DNA of 64,000 bases from Parapusillimonas granuli (lineage in GTDB: Bacteria > Pseudomonadota > Gammaproteobacteria > Burkholderiales > Burkholderiaceae_B). Shown one piece after another: positions 9,355 through 17,341 of the stretch. The notes below the pieces were generated by a model. The model was given only the letters and a program-made list of their open reading frames with translations, was not told the origin of the DNA and searched no databases. The stretch spans positions 186,001-250,000 of the forward strand of contig NZ_JACCEM010000008.1 in the NCBI RefSeq assembly GCF_013416525.1, written 5' to 3'. The translations under genes and the position numbers were made by a program. Numbering within the stretch: the first letter of the stretch is position 1; the number at the start of each line of letters is the position of its first letter.

Positions 9355-9702
9355 ACTGATTTGCCGCAGGTCGAAGCCGGGACCGTCCGGCTGCTCGCCG
9401 TCACGGGACCCGAACGCAGCAAGCTGCTGCCCGACGTTCCGGCCGCCAACGAAACGGTAAAGGGTTTCCAGGCGACGAACTGGTACGGCGTGCTTGCCCC
9501 CCAAGGGCTGGACCCGACGCTCAGGGAAAAAATCTGGACGGAGCTGGACCGCATCATGAAAATGCCCGAAATCGCCGAGAAAATGGCCGGCATGGGGCTG
9601 GAGTATCCAGGCCTCGGCGCCGGGCAATTCAAGGCCGAGCTGCGCCAGGACCAGCGGCGTTGGGCGGCCGCCATCAAGGAATTGGGCATCAGTCCCGATT
9701 GA
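9355..9702 (+). pseudogene. C-terminal remnant of a Bug-family binding protein
   Basis: This stretch encodes about 115 residues that match only the last third of a Bug protein: LPQVEAGTVRLLAVTG, the FQATNWYGVLAP segment, PEIAEKMAGMGLE, and a final helix ending ELGISPD. There is no signal peptide and no N-terminal PFxxGG signature. The frame does continue upstream to about 9235, but that part has no Bug-like sequence. It is most likely the 3' stump of a second binding-protein gene whose 5' two thirds were deleted. It points away from the intact Bug gene, so it is not simply a broken tandem copy. Confidence 0.7.
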
Positions 9703-9734
9703 AGGCGTCCCGCCGCGGTGGCGCGGTGAAAGAC

Positions 9735-10991
9735 CTACGCGGAAAAATCCTTCAGGAAATCCGCAAACACCTCGCACGCCAACTGGGCGTCTTCCGCGGT
9801 GATGGTTTCCAACGGGTTATGGCTGATGCCGCCGTTGCCGCAGCGAACGAACAGCATGGCCACGTCGGTGATCCGGTGCATCATCATGGCGTCATGCCCG
9901 GCGCCGGATGGCAGCTCGTGGACCGGCAGGCCGCGCTTCTTCAGCGCCGCCGCAAGCTGGTCCATCAGCCGGCGCGCGCAAGGCGTGTTGGCGACGGGCG
10001 TCACGCGGTCCAGCTGGATCTTCACGCCGCGCCGCTGGGCGATTTCTTCTATGCCCGCCAGGATGTCGGCGACGGCCGCATCACGGAGGCGATCCTCGCC
10101 GGCGCGTATGTCCATCGTGAACTGGCAGGCGCCCGGGATCACATTGCCCGATCCGTTCGGCACGTGGAGCTGGCCCACGGTGCCCACCAGAGTGGGCGCC
10201 TGTCGGCAGCGGCGCTCCACCAGCAGCACCATTTCGGCCGCCGCGGCGGCCGCGTCCCTGCGCAGATTCATGGGCGTCGTGCCGGCATGGCCGGCCTGGC
10301 CCTCGACGTTCACCAGAAAACGGCTGTTGCCGGCGATCTGCGTCACCACGCCCAGAGGCAGGCCTTGGTGCAACAGCACCGGCCCCTGCTCGATATGGAC
10401 TTCGATGTAGCCGAGCAGGGACTGGGGATCGATCGCCGCCGCGCGCAAGGCCTCGGGGTCGCCGCCGCCCGGCAAACCGCTGTCGGCCAGGGCCTGGCGC
10501 AGGGTGATGCCGTCGGCATCGCGGCGTTCGAGCAGCGCGGGGTCGAAGCGCCCGGCCAAGACGCTGCTGCCGAGGAAGCTGGTCTTGAAGCGCAGGCCCT
10601 CTTCTTCCGCGAAGGCGGCGACGTCGAGATGATAGGGCAGGCGCCGCCCCGAGGCATGCAGGGCGCCGGCCACCGCGATGGGCAGCAGTATGCCCAGCCG
10701 GCCGTCGTAGCGCCCGCCGTTGCGCACGGTATCGAAATGGGAACCCGTCAGCAGGACGCGCGGTTCGGCAACGGCGGGATCGGCCTCGTATCTGCCGACC
10801 ACGTTGCCGATGGCGTCGATGCGGACGCGCATGCCGGCTTCTTCCATCCATTGCGCCAGCTGCGCCTGCGTGGCCCGATGCGCCGGGGTCAAGTAGGCGC
10901 AAGTGAGGCCGTCTTCCATGTCGGAATGCCTGGCAAGGCCGGCCGCGCGATCCAGAATGGCCTGGCCCAGTGCGGCGGATAGCGTCGTCAT
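9735..10991 (-). CDS. M20-family amidohydrolase (allantoate/N-carbamoyl amino acid hydrolase type)
   Basis: A 418-residue zinc-dependent hydrolase. The first metal-binding motif is GSHFDT at 83-88, followed by FAEEEGLRF near 130, HIEQGPVL with its metal-binding His, and the dimerisation-domain phrase GQAGHAGTTPM. The C-terminal SGAGHDA supplies another active-site His. This pattern is that of allantoate amidohydrolase, N-carbamoyl-L-amino acid hydrolase and beta-ureidopropionase. No purine or pyrimidine genes surround it, so the exact substrate is uncertain. The gene ends 32 bp past the Bug remnant and starts 36 bp downstream of pckG on the same strand. Confidence 0.85.
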   Translation of the reverse strand: MTTLSAALGQAILDRAAGLARHSDMEDGLTCAYLTPAHRATQAQLAQWMEEAGMRVRIDAIGNVVGRYEADPAVAEPRVLLTGSHFDTVRNGGRYDGRLGILLPIAVAGALHASGRRLPYHLDVAAFAEEEGLRFKTSFLGSSVLAGRFDPALLERRDADGITLRQALADSGLPGGGDPEALRAAAIDPQSLLGYIEVHIEQGPVLLHQGLPLGVVTQIAGNSRFLVNVEGQAGHAGTTPMNLRRDAAAAAAEMVLLVERRCRQAPTLVGTVGQLHVPNGSGNVIPGACQFTMDIRAGEDRLRDAAVADILAGIEEIAQRRGVKIQLDRVTPVANTPCARRLMDQLAAALKKRGLPVHELPSGAGHDAMMMHRITDVAMLFVRCGNGGISHNPLETITAEDAQLACEVFADFLKDFSA

Positions 10992-11027
10992 CGGGTTCCC
11001 CTGTGTTGAACGAGTGCCGCGGCAGCC

Positions 11028-12866
11028 TCAGCCCAGGCTTTCCATCAGGCGCCGGCAGTGCTCGCGCAACTGCGCCGGAAGACCGTGGCGCAGCTTTTCG
11101 AACAGCTCCGCATGGGAGGCGAGTTCCTGTTTCCAGGCCTCGTCGTCGACCGCCGTGATGCGCTCGAAGTCGGCCTCGTTGAATTCCAGGCCGTTCCAGC
11201 TGATGTCTTCATAGCGCGGCGTCGTGCCGAACAAGGTGTCGCGGCCTTGGCCGACGCCCTCGATGCGCTCCAGCATCCACTTCAGCACCCGCATGTTCTC
11301 GCCGAAACCCGGCCAGATGAAGCGGCCGTTTCCGTCGGTCTGGAACCAGTTGACCGCAAAGAAGCGCGGCAGCGTCGCGCCGGCGTCCTGCAGCTTTTCG
11401 CCCAGCGCCAGCCAGTGCGCGAAGTAGTCGCTCATGTTGTAGCCGCAGAACGGCAGCATGGCGAAGGGGTCGCGCCGCACCACGCCTTGCGCGCCGGCCG
11501 CGGCGGCCGTGGTTTGCGAACCCATCGTGGCCGCCATGTAGACGCCTTCCACCCAGTTGCGGGCCTCGGTGACCAGCGGCACGGTGTCCGCACGCCGGCC
11601 GCCCACGATGAAGGCGTCTATGACCACGCCCTCGGGGTTGTCCCAGTCCGGATCGATGGCCGGGTTCTGCTCGGCCGAGACCGTGAACCGCGCGTTGGGA
11701 TGGGCCGCCTTGCGGCCGCAGTCGGGCGTCCAGTCGCGCCCTTGCCAATCCAGACAATGCGCGGGCGCGGGGCCCATGCCTTCCCACCATACGTCGCCGT
11801 CGTCCGTCAGCGCCACGTTGGTGAACAGCACGTTCTGGCGCAGCGACGCCATGCAGTTGTAGTTCGTCTTTTCGTTGGTGCCGGGGGCGACGCCGAAATA
11901 GCCCGCTTCGGGGTTGATGGCGCGCAGCCTGCCGTCGGCGCCCGGCTTGATCCATGCGATGTCGTCCCCGATGGTGGTGATTTTCCAGCCGGGCAGCGAC
12001 GCGGGCGGAATCATCATCGCGAAATTGGTTTTCCCGCACGCCGACGGGAAAGCGGCGGCGACGTGCATCTTCTTGCCTTCCGGCGTGGTGACGCCCAGAA
12101 TGAGCATGTGCTCCGCCAGCCAGCCTTCATCGCGCCCCATGCTGGAGGCGATCCGCAGCGCAAAGCATTTCTTGCCCAGCAGGGCGTTGCCGCCATAGCC
12201 CGAACCAAACGACCATATTTCCCTAGTTTCCGGGAAATGAACGATGTACTTGGTGTCGTTACAAGGCCAGGGCACGTCGGCCTCGCCCGGCTGCAGCGGC
12301 TTGCCCACCGAATGCACGCAGGGCACGAAATCGCCGTCTTCCCCCAATACGTCGTAGACCTTTCGGCCCATGCGCGTCATGATGCGCATATTGACGACCA
12401 CGTAGGGTGAATCGCTGAGCTCCACGCCGATGTGCGCAATGGGCGAGCCCAGCGGCCCCATGGAGAACGGAATGACGTACAGCGTGCGGCCGCGCATACA
12501 GCCTTCGAACAAGCCGTTCAGGGTGGCGCGCATCTGCGCCGGAGCGGCCCAGTTGTTCGTAGGGCCCGCGTCCTCTTCCTTTTCGGAGCAGATGAAAGTG
12601 CGGTCTTCGACGCGCGCCACGTCGCCCGGATCGGACCATGCCAGATAAGAGTTCGGGCGCTTGGCCGGATTCAGCTTGCGCAGCGTGCCGGCGCGCACCA
12701 TGGCCTCACATAGCCTGTCGTACTCGGCTTGCGAACCATCGCACCATTCGATGCGGTCGGGCTGGGTCAGCGCGGCGATTTCCGCGACCCACTCCTTGAG
12801 CCGCGCATGGCGCACCCACGCGGGGGCTTCTGATTCCAAGCTGAGTTTCGGGTGTGCTGCATTCAT
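11028..12866 (-). CDS. pckG: Phosphoenolpyruvate carboxykinase (GTP)
   Basis: A 612-residue GTP-dependent PEP carboxykinase that converts oxaloacetate and GTP to PEP, CO2 and GDP in gluconeogenesis. Diagnostic features are the kinase loop [13 protein letters not shown] near residue 275 (with the reactive Cys of the GTP-type enzyme), IGDDIAWI, and the central [14 protein letters not shown] segment. Length is normal for bacterial GTP-type enzymes. AGGAGG lies 10 bases upstream of the ATG. It is preceded by a 199-base interval that contains a tandem ATGAGATA repeat and a GC-rich palindrome. It is co-directional with the M20 hydrolase. Confidence 0.97.
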   Translation of the reverse strand: MNAAHPKLSLESEAPAWVRHARLKEWVAEIAALTQPDRIEWCDGSQAEYDRLCEAMVRAGTLRKLNPAKRPNSYLAWSDPGDVARVEDRTFICSEKEEDAGPTNNWAAPAQMRATLNGLFEGCMRGRTLYVIPFSMGPLGSPIAHIGVELSDSPYVVVNMRIMTRMGRKVYDVLGEDGDFVPCVHSVGKPLQPGEADVPWPCNDTKYIVHFPETREIWSFGSGYGGNALLGKKCFALRIASSMGRDEGWLAEHMLILGVTTPEGKKMHVAAAFPSACGKTNFAMMIPPASLPGWKITTIGDDIAWIKPGADGRLRAINPEAGYFGVAPGTNEKTNYNCMASLRQNVLFTNVALTDDGDVWWEGMGPAPAHCLDWQGRDWTPDCGRKAAHPNARFTVSAEQNPAIDPDWDNPEGVVIDAFIVGGRRADTVPLVTEARNWVEGVYMAATMGSQTTAAAAGAQGVVRRDPFAMLPFCGYNMSDYFAHWLALGEKLQDAGATLPRFFAVNWFQTDGNGRFIWPGFGENMRVLKWMLERIEGVGQGRDTLFGTTPRYEDISWNGLEFNEADFERITAVDDEAWKQELASHAELFEKLRHGLPAQLREHCRRLMESLG

Positions 12867-12895
12867 GGGGCGGAGTTCCTCCTGGATTTACGAAT

Positions 12896-12914
12896 ATGAG
12901 ATATCGATGAGATA
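12896..12914. repeat. Tandem ATGAGATA repeat upstream of pckG
   Basis: ATGAGATA occurs at 12896-12903 and again at 12907-12914, exactly 11 bases apart, which is close to one helical turn. On the transcribed strand these are two TATCTCAT elements between 30 and 48 bases upstream of the pckG start codon. The placement suggests tandem sites for a regulator, or a leader element. Nothing in the sequence identifies the protein. Confidence 0.35.
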
Positions 12915-12984
12915 CCGTTAGTGTAGATCGTATCGCCGGAAGGAACATCCTCAGCATAAAACCTAAGCCATATGCCGACTGCGC

Positions 12985-13006
12985 ACCGGCCGCCGAAGGG
13001 CGGCCG
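12985..13006. repeat. GC-rich perfect palindrome between kdgD and pckG
   Basis: CCGGCCGCC at 12985-12993 and GGCGGCCGG at 12998-13006 form a nine-base perfect stem with a four-base loop. It is downstream of kdgD and upstream of pckG, both on the minus strand. No T-run follows the stem in the direction of transcription. It may slow or stop polymerase, or protect the kdgD mRNA end, but it is not a standard intrinsic terminator. Confidence 0.4.
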
Positions 13007-13065
13007 GACGCCAAAAAATCAAGCTGACGGGAAGCATGCCCCGCCAGGGCTTCAGCATTGGAACC

Positions 13066-13971
13066 TTAGCCGCCGGCGCTGTCCATGAGGGCACGGAGCA
13101 TTTCTTTTTCTTCCGCGTCGAGATTGGTGAGGGGCGGACGGACGGGGCCGGGCGTGCGGCCGATCAGTTCGACGCCCGCCTTGATGATCGACACGGCATA
13201 GCCCGGCTGCCGATCGCGGATCTCGACGAACGGGAAGAAGAAACGGTCCAGTATCCGCGCCATGGCGGCCTCATCGTTCGCGCGCAAGGCTTTATAGAAC
13301 CGCAACGCCATTTCCGGCATGAAGTTGAACACGGCGGACGAGTATGTCGTCAAGCCGATGCCGTTGAAGCCCTGGGCATAGAGCTCGTGGGTGGGCATGC
13401 CGCCGATGTAGCAAAGGCGATCCCCGAGCTTGGCGGTGATGTGGCGCACGAGGTCCGTCTTGCCTGTGCCGTCCTTGAAGCCGATCAGATTGGGACAGGC
13501 GTCGGCCAGGCGCCCGATCGTGTCGGCCGTGGCCACGGAGTTCGCGCGGTTGTACAGGATCACGCCCAGCCCGGTCGAATCGCAAACCGCCTTGACATGC
13601 TGATAAATGCCTTCCTGAGGCACGTTCATCAGGTAATGCGGCAGCAAGAGCAGGCCGTCCGCCCCGGCGGCTCCGGCGCGCTGGGCGATATCCTTCGCCA
13701 GGGCCGTCCCATAGCCGCAGCCCGCGATGATGGGCACCGGGCCCGACGCTTCTTTGGCCGTGCGGGTCACGTCGGCGATTTCTTGCGGGGTGAGGGAAAA
13801 CATTTCGCCCGTGCCTCCCGCAGCGAACAGGGCCGCCGCGTCAAAGCCCGAGAGCCAATTCACGTGCGAACCATAGCTGTCCAGATTGAGGCTGAGATCG
13901 TCATTGAAATGCGTTACCGGAAATGAAAGCAGCCCGGCGGAAATGCGTACCTTGAGTTCCTGCGGAGACAT
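13066..13971 (-). CDS. kdgD: 5-dehydro-4-deoxyglucarate dehydratase
   Basis: A 301-residue member of the DapA/N-acetylneuraminate lyase superfamily. The N-terminal MSPQELK...[10 protein letters not shown], the AAGGTGEMF segment, Tyr140 in ILYNRANS and the Schiff-base Lys166 in GFKDGTG match 5-keto-4-deoxy-D-glucarate dehydratase, which makes 2,5-dioxopentanoate in oxidative glucarate/galactarate breakdown. The start at 13971 is preferred to an in-frame ATG at 13986. It matches the family's usual beginning and has GGGGTGG upstream, whereas the earlier ATG has no purine-rich site. No glucarate transporter or glucarate dehydratase gene is nearby. A strong promoter with an operator-like palindrome precedes it, and a GntR-type regulator gene lies immediately upstream on the same strand. 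Confidence 0.85.
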   Translation of the reverse strand: MSPQELKVRISAGLLSFPVTHFNDDLSLNLDSYGSHVNWLSGFDAAALFAAGGTGEMFSLTPQEIADVTRTAKEASGPVPIIAGCGYGTALAKDIAQRAGAAGADGLLLLPHYLMNVPQEGIYQHVKAVCDSTGLGVILYNRANSVATADTIGRLADACPNLIGFKDGTGKTDLVRHITAKLGDRLCYIGGMPTHELYAQGFNGIGLTTYSSAVFNFMPEMALRFYKALRANDEAAMARILDRFFFPFVEIRDRQPGYAVSIIKAGVELIGRTPGPVRPPLTNLDAEEKEMLRALMDSAGG

Positions 13972-13996
13972 TGAGAACCACCCCATGAAGTTATAA

Positions 13997-14046
13997 TACC
14001 ACTTGTTGGTAAGTCATAATATAACTTTCAAAAAGGCATCAGTCAA
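13997..14046 (-). promoter_or_regulatory. kdgD promoter with operator-like palindrome at the start point
   Basis: On the minus strand, TTGACT (14046-14041) and TATATT (14023-14018) are separated by exactly 17 bases, a near-ideal sigma-70 promoter. Transcription would begin near 14011. The palindrome TACCA-CTTGT-TGGTA covers 13997-14011, i.e. the first 15 transcribed bases, where a bound repressor would block initiation. A further eight-base inverted repeat, AAGTTATA (13988-13995) with TATAACTT (14020-14027), overlaps the same region. The GntR/FCD protein encoded at 14099-14842 is the obvious candidate regulator. Confidence 0.6.
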
Positions 14047-14098
14047 TCGTCCGCGCGGTTTCATTCGCGCAGTCAGGCACACCCGGAATGCAGGAACT

Positions 14099-14842
14099 TT
14101 AGCGGCGCTCGGCGGCGGCGATGGCGCGCGTCATTGCCCGATAGCGCTGCAGGCCGATCTGCAAGTGCATGCGCATCGCTTCACGGGCGCCGTGGGCATC
14201 GCCCGCGGAGATGGCTGCGGCGATGGCGGCGTGTTCCGCGAGAATCGTGTCGTCACGGCTGGGCAGATCGATGCCGCCCGTGACGGCGCGAAACCTGACG
14301 CGTGGAATCATGCGGCGGCCGATGTGCTCGAGGAAAGTCTTGAATCTTGCGTTATTGGTGGCCGCGGCGATCGCCATGTGGAAGCAGAAATCCGCCTCGT
14401 CGGTGGGTTGGTTCTCTTTGGCGAGCTGCGCGTAGCGATCGAGCTGGGCCTGGATTTCCGCTTCCTGGGCGGGAGAACGGCGCTGCGCGGCCAGCCCGGC
14501 GGCTTCCACTTCCACCCCTATGCGCAGTTCCAGTTCCTCGATGATGTCCGATATTTTGTCGGTGGCATGCGTCAGCAGCATCAGCAGTTCGGGCTGCTCC
14601 GGCGGAGCGAGCACGAACACGCCCGCCCCTTGGCGCGACTCCAGCAGGCCGTCGGCCCTCAACGCGGCAACGGCCTCGCGGATGACGGTCCGGCTATGGC
14701 CGAACTGTTGCACCAGTGTCGATTCCGTGGGCAATTTATCGCCCGGCGCATACCTGCCGCCTTGTATCTGCGAACGCAGCTCGTCAGCGACCTGGGCGGA
14801 CAATGCCTTTTTCTTTGTGGCATGCTTTGCCGTCGTGGACAT
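14099..14842 (-). CDS. GntR-family (FCD/FadR subgroup) transcriptional regulator
   Basis: A 247-residue regulator. The winged-helix domain is at about 15-80 (YAPGDKLPTESTLVQQFGHSRTVIREAVAALRADGLLESRQGAGVFV). It is followed by a helical FCD effector domain, with EADFCFHMAIAAATNN and the late His pair region EHAAIAAAISAGDAHGAREAMRMHL, which in this family can bind a metal and a carboxylate or sugar acid. The start at 14842 follows AGGAGG. The frame extends further up to 14983 but without supporting sequence. Given its position it probably controls kdgD, and perhaps itself: three ACCAT elements lie upstream of its start, and TACCA/TGGTA is the palindrome arm at the kdgD promoter. Its inducer would then be a sugar acid. 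It could instead act on distant genes. Confidence 0.85.
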   Translation of the reverse strand: MSTTAKHATKKKALSAQVADELRSQIQGGRYAPGDKLPTESTLVQQFGHSRTVIREAVAALRADGLLESRQGAGVFVLAPPEQPELLMLLTHATDKISDIIEELELRIGVEVEAAGLAAQRRSPAQEAEIQAQLDRYAQLAKENQPTDEADFCFHMAIAAATNNARFKTFLEHIGRRMIPRVRFRAVTGGIDLPSRDDTILAEHAAIAAAISAGDAHGAREAMRMHLQIGLQRYRAMTRAIAAAERR

Positions 14843-14862
14843 GACAGCCTCCTGTAACAACA

Positions 14863-14926
14863 ACCATAGTTCGCAGTCATCGTACCATTCGCCTGCCTGT
14901 ATTCCGCCTCCCGACTTTAGTACCAT
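14863..14926. promoter_or_regulatory. Three ACCAT elements between the GntR gene and hpaR
   Basis: ACCAT occurs at 14863-14867, 14884-14888 and 14922-14926. The last two are part of an identical seven-mer, GTACCAT. The start-to-start spacings are 21 and 38 bases. They share the core ACCA with the palindrome arm at the kdgD promoter. They may be half-sites for the adjacent GntR-type regulator in its own upstream region. The evidence is repetition and position only. Confidence 0.3.
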
Positions 14927-14932
14927 ACCCCT

Positions 14933-15379
14933 ATGAACGCCCCCCCCACCCGTCACCGCAACCTTCCCCACCTGCTGCTGCATGCGCGGGAGGTTTTAAT
15001 GTCGTATTTCCGCCCCATTCTGCAAGAAGCCGGGGTGAGCGAACAACAGTGGCGGGTGCTCCGCACGCTCAGCGAGGAAGGGCCGATGGAGCCGAATCAA
15101 ATCGCGACCCGTTGCCATATTCTGCGCCCCAGCCTGGCGCGCATGCTGGCCGGCATGGAGCAGGCGGGCCTCATCGCCAGGTCGCGTTCTCTATATGACC
15201 AAAGGCGCCAGGAAATCGGCCTGACCGAAAAAAGCCGGCTTTTGATCGCCCGCTTGCGCGCGCAAGTAGACATCCAATACCGCGAATTGGAGCAAAAGCT
15301 GGGCAAAGAACGCCTGGACAACCTCTATCGCGACATCGACACCGCCCTGACTTTACTGGCGCCAAAAAATCCGGAATAA
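14933..15379 (+). CDS. hpaR: MarR-family regulator of homoprotocatechuate degradation
   Basis: A 148-residue MarR-type winged-helix protein closely matching HpaR: LLLHAREVLMSYFRPILQEAGVSEQQWRVLRTLSEEGPMEPNQIA in the N-terminal half, and an IARSRSLYDQRRQEIGLTEK wing. HpaR represses the meta-cleavage operon for homoprotocatechuate and is released by the aromatic substrate. It sits directly upstream of hpaF-G1-G2-H-I on the same strand, 77 bp before hpaF, so the expected target is the hpaF promoter and possibly its own. Confidence 0.9.
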   Translation: MNAPPTRHRNLPHLLLHAREVLMSYFRPILQEAGVSEQQWRVLRTLSEEGPMEPNQIATRCHILRPSLARMLAGMEQAGLIARSRSLYDQRRQEIGLTEKSRLLIARLRAQVDIQYRELEQKLGKERLDNLYRDIDTALTLLAPKNPE

Positions 15380-15395
15380 GTTGCCATCGTGCTGG

Positions 15396-15440
15396 TTGCC
15401 GCGGCCGTTCTTCTCCTATATCATTAACACTGCTAACCAT
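15396..15440 (+). promoter_or_regulatory. Predicted hpaF promoter and HpaR target region
   Basis: TTGCCG at 15396-15401 and TATCAT at 15419-15424 are separated by 17 bases, a plausible sigma-70 promoter with a start near 15431. The segment ATTAACACTGCTAACCAT just after it (15423-15440) carries two TAAC words and overlaps the -10 and start point, where HpaR would be expected to bind. No perfect palindrome is present, so the operator call is tentative. Confidence 0.4.
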
Positions 15441-15456
15441 ATCGGAGGAGGCCGCC

Positions 15457-15870
15457 ATGCCGCACATCTGGGTCGAGTATTCGGCCAATTTATCGGACGC
15501 CTTGAACGTGCCGCGCCTATTGCAGACGGTGCAGGACGCCGTCATCGACGACGGTTCCATTTTCCCGTTCGCCGGCGCGCGCACGCGGGCCGTGCCGGTG
15601 GAAAACTACCTCATCGTCGACGGTCATCCTGACAATGGATTCGTGCACGTGCTCGTCAAGATCGGCCCGGGCCGGTCGGACGCCGAAAAGTCCGCCCTGG
15701 GGGAACGGGTGTTCGGCGCGCTGGGCGACTACCTGGACCCATTGATGGCCCAGCGGCCGCTGGGCATTTCCTTGCAGATCGAGGAAGCCCATCCGCAGTT
15801 CAACTACAAGCTCAACAATTATCGCGACTACCTGAAAGCGCGGGCCGGCCAAAGGAGCGACGATGCTTGA
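15457..15870 (+). CDS. hpaF: 5-carboxymethyl-2-hydroxymuconate delta-isomerase
   Basis: A 137-residue tautomerase-superfamily enzyme, starting with Met then Pro2, the catalytic base of the superfamily (MPHIWVEYSANL). Further CHMI features are the FPFAGARTRA segment with its Arg residues, and a C-terminal HPQFNYKLNNYRDYL. It isomerises 5-carboxymethyl-2-hydroxymuconate in the homoprotocatechuate meta-cleavage route. CGGAGGAG precedes the start. Its stop codon overlaps the start of hpaG1 by 8 bases, indicating translational coupling. Confidence 0.92.
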   Translation: MPHIWVEYSANLSDALNVPRLLQTVQDAVIDDGSIFPFAGARTRAVPVENYLIVDGHPDNGFVHVLVKIGPGRSDAEKSALGERVFGALGDYLDPLMAQRPLGISLQIEEAHPQFNYKLNNYRDYLKARAGQRSDDA

Positions 15871-16519
15871 GCTCCCGGATGGAATCCAGCCCCGCACGGT
15901 GGTCGGCGTCCTGCTGAATTACCGCCAGGCATACGAGGCGTTGGCCGGAGCCATGTCGGAAGCTCCGTACAAGGCGCCGCCGGTGGCGCCGGTGCTGTAT
16001 ATCAAGCCCGCCAACACGTATGCGGCCGACGGGCAAGCCATCACGCTGCCTTCGGACGTTGCCGAGGTGGAAGTCGGCGCCTGCCTGGGCGTCGTCATCG
16101 GCCGGCGCGCCACCCGCGTAGCGCGCGCGTCCGCCATGGACTATGTGTCCGGCTACCGCGTCGTGGCGGATTTATCCGTGCCGCATACGAACTACTATCG
16201 CCCCGCCCTGAAGCAGCGATGCCGCGACGGGTTCTGCCCCATGTCCGCCATCGCGCCGGCCGGCCGGGTCCATGACCCCGACCGGCTGGACATCACCGTA
16301 AGCATCGACGGGACAACCGTCCTGCAAGCCAATACCGGCGATCTCATCCGCCCTGTCGCCTCATTGATCGAAGACGTCACCGCCTTCATGACCCTGGAGG
16401 CCGGCGATCTGTTATTGGTCGGCGTGCCCGCCAGGTCCCCGCACGCCCGCGCGGGCCAGCAGTACGAGATCGCCATCCCGGGAGTCGGAACGCTGACGAA
16501 CCGGCTGCTCTTCCCATGA
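15863..16519 (+). CDS. hpaG1: HpaG N-terminal-type subunit (FAH family)
   Basis: A 218-residue fumarylacetoacetate-hydrolase-fold protein matching the N-terminal half of enterobacterial HpaG: VVGVLLNYRQAYEA, VLYIKPANTY, and VEVGACLGVVIGR with the metal-binding Glu. It ends with GDLLLVGVPA and a short beta strand. Together with the next gene it forms the 2-hydroxyhepta-2,4-diene-1,7-dioate isomerase / 5-oxopent-3-ene-1,2,5-tricarboxylate decarboxylase step. In E. coli the two halves are one polypeptide. Here they are two genes, as in many beta- and gammaproteobacteria. AAAGGAG precedes the ATG. Confidence 0.88.
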   Translation: MLELPDGIQPRTVVGVLLNYRQAYEALAGAMSEAPYKAPPVAPVLYIKPANTYAADGQAITLPSDVAEVEVGACLGVVIGRRATRVARASAMDYVSGYRVVADLSVPHTNYYRPALKQRCRDGFCPMSAIAPAGRVHDPDRLDITVSIDGTTVLQANTGDLIRPVASLIEDVTAFMTLEAGDLLLVGVPARSPHARAGQQYEIAIPGVGTLTNRLLFP

Positions 16520-16550
16520 AGCCCTCCTTCCAAGCCGGTGCACGCTCATT

Positions 16551-17300
16551 ATGAAACACGCTCGCATTCTCCATAACGGCGCGGTTTGCCACGCCACCCA
16601 GGCCGCAGACGGACGCCTTCAGCTATCGGACGGCACGCTGCTGGAAGAACACGAGGCCGTATGGCTGCCGCCGGTCGAACCGCGCACGACGTTCACCCTG
16701 GCCATCAACTATGCCGACCACGCAAAGGAACTGGCCTTCCGGCCGCCGCCCGAGCCTCTCGGCTTCCTGAAAGCCGCCAACACTTTCGTGGGCCATCGCG
16801 GCATCACTTTCCGGCCGGACGACGTCGCCTTCATGCACTACGAGTGCGAATTGGCCGTGGTGATAGGAAAGACGGGGCGCAACATACCGCGCGAACAGGC
16901 CTATGACCATGTTGCCGGCTATACGGTCGCAAACGACTACGCCCTGCGGGACTATCTGGAAAACTGGTACCGGCCCAACCTCCGGGTCAAGAGCCGGGAC
17001 ACCTGCACCCCCCTCGGCCCCTGGCTGGTGGACCGCGACGACATACCCGACCCCATGAATCTCGACCTGCGGACGACGGTCAACGGCGTGCAGACGCAAA
17101 GCGGCAATACCCGCGACATGGTCTTCGATATTGCGGCGCTGATCGAATATTTCAGCGGCTTCATGACGCTGTCGCCCGGGGATGTGATTCTTACCGGCAC
17201 GCCCGACGGCGTGGTCAACGTACAGGTCGGCGACGAAGTCGTGACCGAGATTGCGGGCGTTGGCAGGCTGGTCAATACGATTGCCGCCCTGCCCCGCTGA
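16551..17300 (+). CDS. hpaG2: HpaG C-terminal-type subunit: oxepent-tricarboxylate decarboxylase/isomerase
   Basis: A 249-residue FAH-family enzyme corresponding to the C-terminal half of HpaG. It has FTLAINYADHAKE, FLKAANTFVGH, the metal ligands in HYECELAVVIGK, SRDTCTPLGPWLV, and GDVILTGTPDGV. The two Glu residues of the ECE segment and a later Asp bind the divalent metal. It decarboxylates 5-oxopent-3-ene-1,2,5-tricarboxylate and isomerises the product for HpaH. It lies 31 bp after hpaG1 in the same transcription unit. Confidence 0.9.
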   Translation: MKHARILHNGAVCHATQAADGRLQLSDGTLLEEHEAVWLPPVEPRTTFTLAINYADHAKELAFRPPPEPLGFLKAANTFVGHRGITFRPDDVAFMHYECELAVVIGKTGRNIPREQAYDHVAGYTVANDYALRDYLENWYRPNLRVKSRDTCTPLGPWLVDRDDIPDPMNLDLRTTVNGVQTQSGNTRDMVFDIAALIEYFSGFMTLSPGDVILTGTPDGVVNVQVGDEVVTEIAGVGRLVNTIAALPR

Positions 17301-17341
17301 ACCGGCCCACCCATCTACTTATTTTGCCCTGATTCCCATCC

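Noticed and set aside
12985-13006. GC palindrome after kdgD as an intrinsic terminator
   Set aside because: The stem is perfect, but no T-run follows in the direction of kdgD transcription; the Ts lie before it. Recorded as a palindrome only.
14898-14926. TACCAT as -10 of an hpaR promoter
   Set aside because: It is only six bases before the hpaR ATG and has no usable -35, so the start point would fall inside the gene. The word is more likely a regulator half-site.
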